Assembly: GCA_001970855.1 (NCBI GenBank)
Contig: LSSN01005382.1
Coordinates: 1-11,487, forward strand
Direction: 5' to 3'
DNA length: 11,487 nucleotides
DNA from: Smittium culicis
Lineage: Eukaryota; Kickxellomycota; Harpellomycetes; Harpellales; Legeriomycetaceae
Below are positions 9,905 through 11,487 of this stretch, piece after piece; position 1 is the first letter of the stretch; the number at the start of each line of letters is the position of its first letter. Under the pieces are notes generated by a model, which was not told the origin of the DNA, did not search any database, and saw only the letters and a program-made list of their open reading frames with translations. Made by a program: the position numbers and the translations under genes.

Positions 9905-10955
9905 GCGAGGGTAGTAATAAATTAGAAAATTGCTTGATTATGAGGTGAAAATGCACTTCAAGGAATGTGCTAAAAAATTCGGTAAAATATAGTAAAGAGA
10001 TAAGATTAGAGTTTAAAATTGTTAATATTATTGGTTGTCGCGAGTATTATGGGCTAGCCACTAATAACGATTATAGAATTAAGATTCATCGAGATGGCCA
10101 ATAATTGATGACCAGCGAATAACGACTTTTTGGAATATTTTAACTCTTTAATACTGGAATAGATTAATAGCTTTCATGAACTAAAAACGGACGCTGTTGT
10201 TATTGGATATGAGCGACAACTTTGAATACTCTATCACTACGTTTATTTTTAATTAATAGATAGAGAGTATAGTTGTATAAATATTGTTAGGCGAACGTAT
10301 AACAAAAAATATGGATGCAATATTTAGAGTGTTTGCTATAAAATTATAATCGAATTGATATTTTTCGTTTACATGGCAATATTATACTTTAGCTATTCAT
10401 ACTTGGCTATTTGCACACTATCACGCAAAGGTATACACTCTATTGATATTATGTTTCAATGAGTTTATTTTTAGATCAAAGAGATTGTTTGTAATCAAAT
10501 GAAAACCTAAAATTAGTAGTAGCGAGGGTTATTAATTAGCATGAGCCAATTTTAGCTAAGTGTACTTAAATGATGTCGTAAAACCAGCCTGCATGGTAAG
10601 TATATTAGAAGGAACAGCGGGGAAGCTACTTTCATGTAAAGCACTTTGAATATCCAGAAAAGGCACATTTGTAGCGCTTTTTTGATTTGCATTAGCTGGA
10701 GGAGGGGATATACTCGTCTAAGCCAATGGTATCAGTACACTTCACAGATATCCGCAAACGAGCTGTAGCCTCTGAGCCAGTCACCCAATTTAACCCGCTC
10801 ATAAATCGAGGGGTAGTCCAATTGGAATAAAGGGGCTTGCAATTGTTTTAGTTCATTATTATAATAAGGCGAGCAACGGGGAAAGCCAATGAAAAATTGC
10901 CATTTAACCTTTGATGAAAAAGCTGGTATATACCTAGTACATGGCGAGTGATTAT
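9905..10955 (+). repeat. Degenerate short repeat family around GCGAG, five copies
   Basis: GCGAG occurs at 9905, 10040, 10522, 10869 and 10944, always on the plus strand, and I found none elsewhere in the window. The similarity extends past the core. The 10040 and 10944 copies share GCGAGT followed by ATTATKGG with one gap. The 9905 and 10522 copies share GCGAGGGT and then TAAT-rich sequence. Four of the five are followed within 65 bp by a GCCAAT box, and for the 10040 and 10944 copies the sequence before that box (CAT, GAGA, GGCCAATAA) also aligns with small gaps. These could be remnants of a dispersed or tandem repeat, or a paired regulatory motif. Confidence 0.4.
10217..10275. repeat. Imperfect inverted repeat (hairpin/cruciform candidate)
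   Basis: The left arm (10217-10235) contains CAAC, ATACTC and TATC. The right arm (10259-10275) contains GATA, GAGTAT and GTTG in the matching order. Fourteen base pairs can form, interrupted by unequal internal loops, around a 23-base AT-rich loop. The three paired blocks in matching order make pure chance less likely, but no transposon or terminator family is recognised. Confidence 0.45.
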
Positions 10956-10971
10956 TGGTTAAAAAAACATG
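10555..10971 (-). pseudogene. Possible decayed coding sequence, family unknown
   Basis: Read on the minus strand from 10971 to 10555, one frame runs 79 codons without a stop, meets a single TGA (10732-10734) and continues 59 more codons to a TAA at 10552-10554. At the local composition (about 40% G+C) eight or nine stops would be expected in 139 codons. The translation is of mixed composition rather than low complexity; one part reads YERVKLGDWLRGYSSFADI. I recognise no domain. The upstream end meets a TGA (10972-10974) with no start codon, and the +1 and +2 frames around the internal TGA are also open for 13-50 codons, as expected if indels had scrambled an old gene. Long stop-free runs do occur by chance in DNA of this composition, so this stays tentative. 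A real exon with an intron boundary near the TGA is an alternative. Confidence 0.22.
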
Positions 10972-11212
10972 TCAAGACTCTTATGAGTTCAGAAAGAGAC
11001 ATGAGAGGCCAATAAATACACAAATGGGCGGTATATAGCCCAGTAGTAAAAATAAAGTGTATCCAACTTTAGCTGTAGTGTCTAATTATAGAATTTAATA
11101 GAAGGTGAGAGAATGCAATAGTGCCGCTTAGCACAGCCAATGGCTCAATTACAAGTAACGAACATAACAATCAAGAAAGAGATTAACCTTTAGCACAATG
11201 CTTTGCTACTAA

Positions 11213-11220
11213 TATAAAAG
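11213..11220 (+). promoter_or_regulatory. TATA box of the secreted-protein gene
   Basis: TATAAAAG matches the TATA consensus exactly and lies 174 bp upstream of the ATG at 11387. A start 30-34 bases downstream would fall at 11243-11247, where TCATAT (11245-11250) resembles an insect initiator with A at 11247. The resulting leader of about 140 nt contains no upstream ATG, which supports the assignment. The same ten bases AATATAAAAG recur at 11372-11381. That copy cannot serve this ATG, because it lies only six bases in front of it. Confidence 0.6.
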
Positions 11221-11246
11221 CACCAAAGTTTGCTGTACACAACATC

Positions 11247-11386
11247 ATATTCTATCAATAACCATAGTTCAAAACAATTTAAATACTGGTTAGAACTCCC
11301 TCAAGCATTTTATTTGTATCAACAATATATCAATTTCATTTCACTTCCTATCTCCCCTATACTAGTCAAATAATATAAAAGTTGTT
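11247..11386 (+). other. Predicted 5' leader, possibly with a short intron
   Basis: The span from the initiator-like site to the ATG is free of upstream ATG codons. It contains a pyrimidine-rich tract (about 11332-11360) ending in CTATACTAG at 11357-11365, which looks like a 3' splice site. A GT at 11289 would give a 77-bp intron, though that donor (CTG/GTTAGA) is weak. If it is used, the ATG lies in exon 2 and the mature leader is about 60 nt. The sequence does not decide between a spliced and an unspliced leader. Confidence 0.4.
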
Positions 11387-11487
11387 ATGACTTCAAACAA
11401 ATTCTTGGTAGTGCTATTAGCACTCCTATCAATTCTTAGTGTCTTCACTGTTAACGCAGCTGATGAGAAAAAAGAAAAGGCCAAAGA
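11387..11487 (+). CDS. Secreted protein, N-terminal part (runs off the window)
   Basis: Thirty-three codons are visible and the frame is open to the window edge. The N-terminus is a classic signal peptide: a short polar start with Lys5, a hydrophobic core at residues 6-22 (Phe, Leu, Val, Ile, Ala), and a cleavage site best placed after Ala24 (Val22-Asn23-Ala24 before Ala25). The mature chain opens ADEKKEKAK, highly charged and Lys/Glu-rich, as seen in some secreted insect salivary, venom or cuticular proteins and in coiled-coil proteins. The visible part fits many families, so no function is assigned. The start is supported by the TATA box, the leader without other ATGs, and a G at -3. The coding part is about 39% G+C, well above the upstream DNA. 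No intron is seen in the visible 101 bases. Confidence 0.8.
   Translation, partial: MTSNKFLVVLLALLSILSVFTVNAADEKKEKAK

Larger units (their letters stand above)
9391..11145 (+). promoter_or_regulatory. Array of seven GCCAAT boxes in one orientation
   Basis: RGCCAAT, a good match to the NF-Y (CCAAT-binding factor) core, occurs on the plus strand with GCCAAT starting at 9392, 10097, 10545, 10722, 10885, 11008 and 11136. The last five are 123-177 bp apart and the nearest is 77 bp upstream of the TATA box. Only one reverse copy (9558-9563) was found here, and only two forward copies (466, 5990) in the preceding 9.3 kb. The last copy forms an interrupted palindrome, AGCCA-A-TGGCT (11135-11145). 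A symmetrical TCCAATTGGA lies at 10817-10826. NF-Y sites commonly sit 60-100 bp upstream of start sites, which suits the last copy. Binding is inference. Confidence 0.4.
9331..11212. other. GC-richer upstream region of the secreted-protein gene
   Basis: From about 9.33 kb the base composition rises sharply, reaching 31 G/C in 60 at 10741-10800, and simple repeats almost vanish. No intact gene is found. The region holds the GCCAAT/GCGAG motifs, a 23/24-bp direct repeat, an imperfect palindrome and a minus-strand frame poor in stops. Two readings fit: an extended promoter/enhancer region for the gene starting at 11387, or decayed coding or repeat DNA that happens to lie there. The two are not exclusive. 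Confidence 0.5.

Overview
The window looks like eukaryotic, probably insect or other arthropod, nuclear DNA. It is roughly four-fifths A+T, has no long open frames over more than 11 kb, and carries A/T tracts and microsatellites. It ends in the first exon of a protein-coding gene with a TATA-box promoter. The species cannot be told from the sequence. No tRNA, rRNA, CRISPR array, complete transposon or prokaryote-type operon was seen.

Layout. Positions 1-620 are a flank richer in G+C (24 of 60 bases at 61-120) with no gene I can assign. Positions 621-9330 are a very AT-rich block without genes (6 G/C in 60 at 7201-7260, 9 in 60 at 3961-4020). It holds simple repeats, a 37-bp tandem duplication, an (AG)11 run and a small cluster that matches heat-shock elements. 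Around 9330 the composition changes. Positions 9331-11212 are clearly richer in G+C (31 of 60 at 10741-10800) and hold dispersed short repeats, an imperfect palindrome, seven GCCAAT boxes in one orientation, and a minus-strand frame with few stops that may be a decayed coding sequence.

The only gene I can support begins at the right edge: TATAAAAG at 11213, an initiator-like site near 11247, an AUG-free leader of about 140 nt, and an ATG at 11387. It opens a protein with a textbook signal peptide followed by a Lys/Glu-rich start of the mature chain. The protein is almost certainly secreted, but its family cannot be told from 33 residues. The segment at 9391-11212 is best read as its upstream region, possibly laid over old decayed coding or repeat sequence.

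No complete new system is visible. The signals most worth a second look are the one-directional GCCAAT/GCGAG array upstream of the secreted-protein gene, the repeats around GCGAG (one pair differs mainly at every third base), the minus-strand frame at 10555-10971, and the heat-shock-element-like cluster at 7371-7473.
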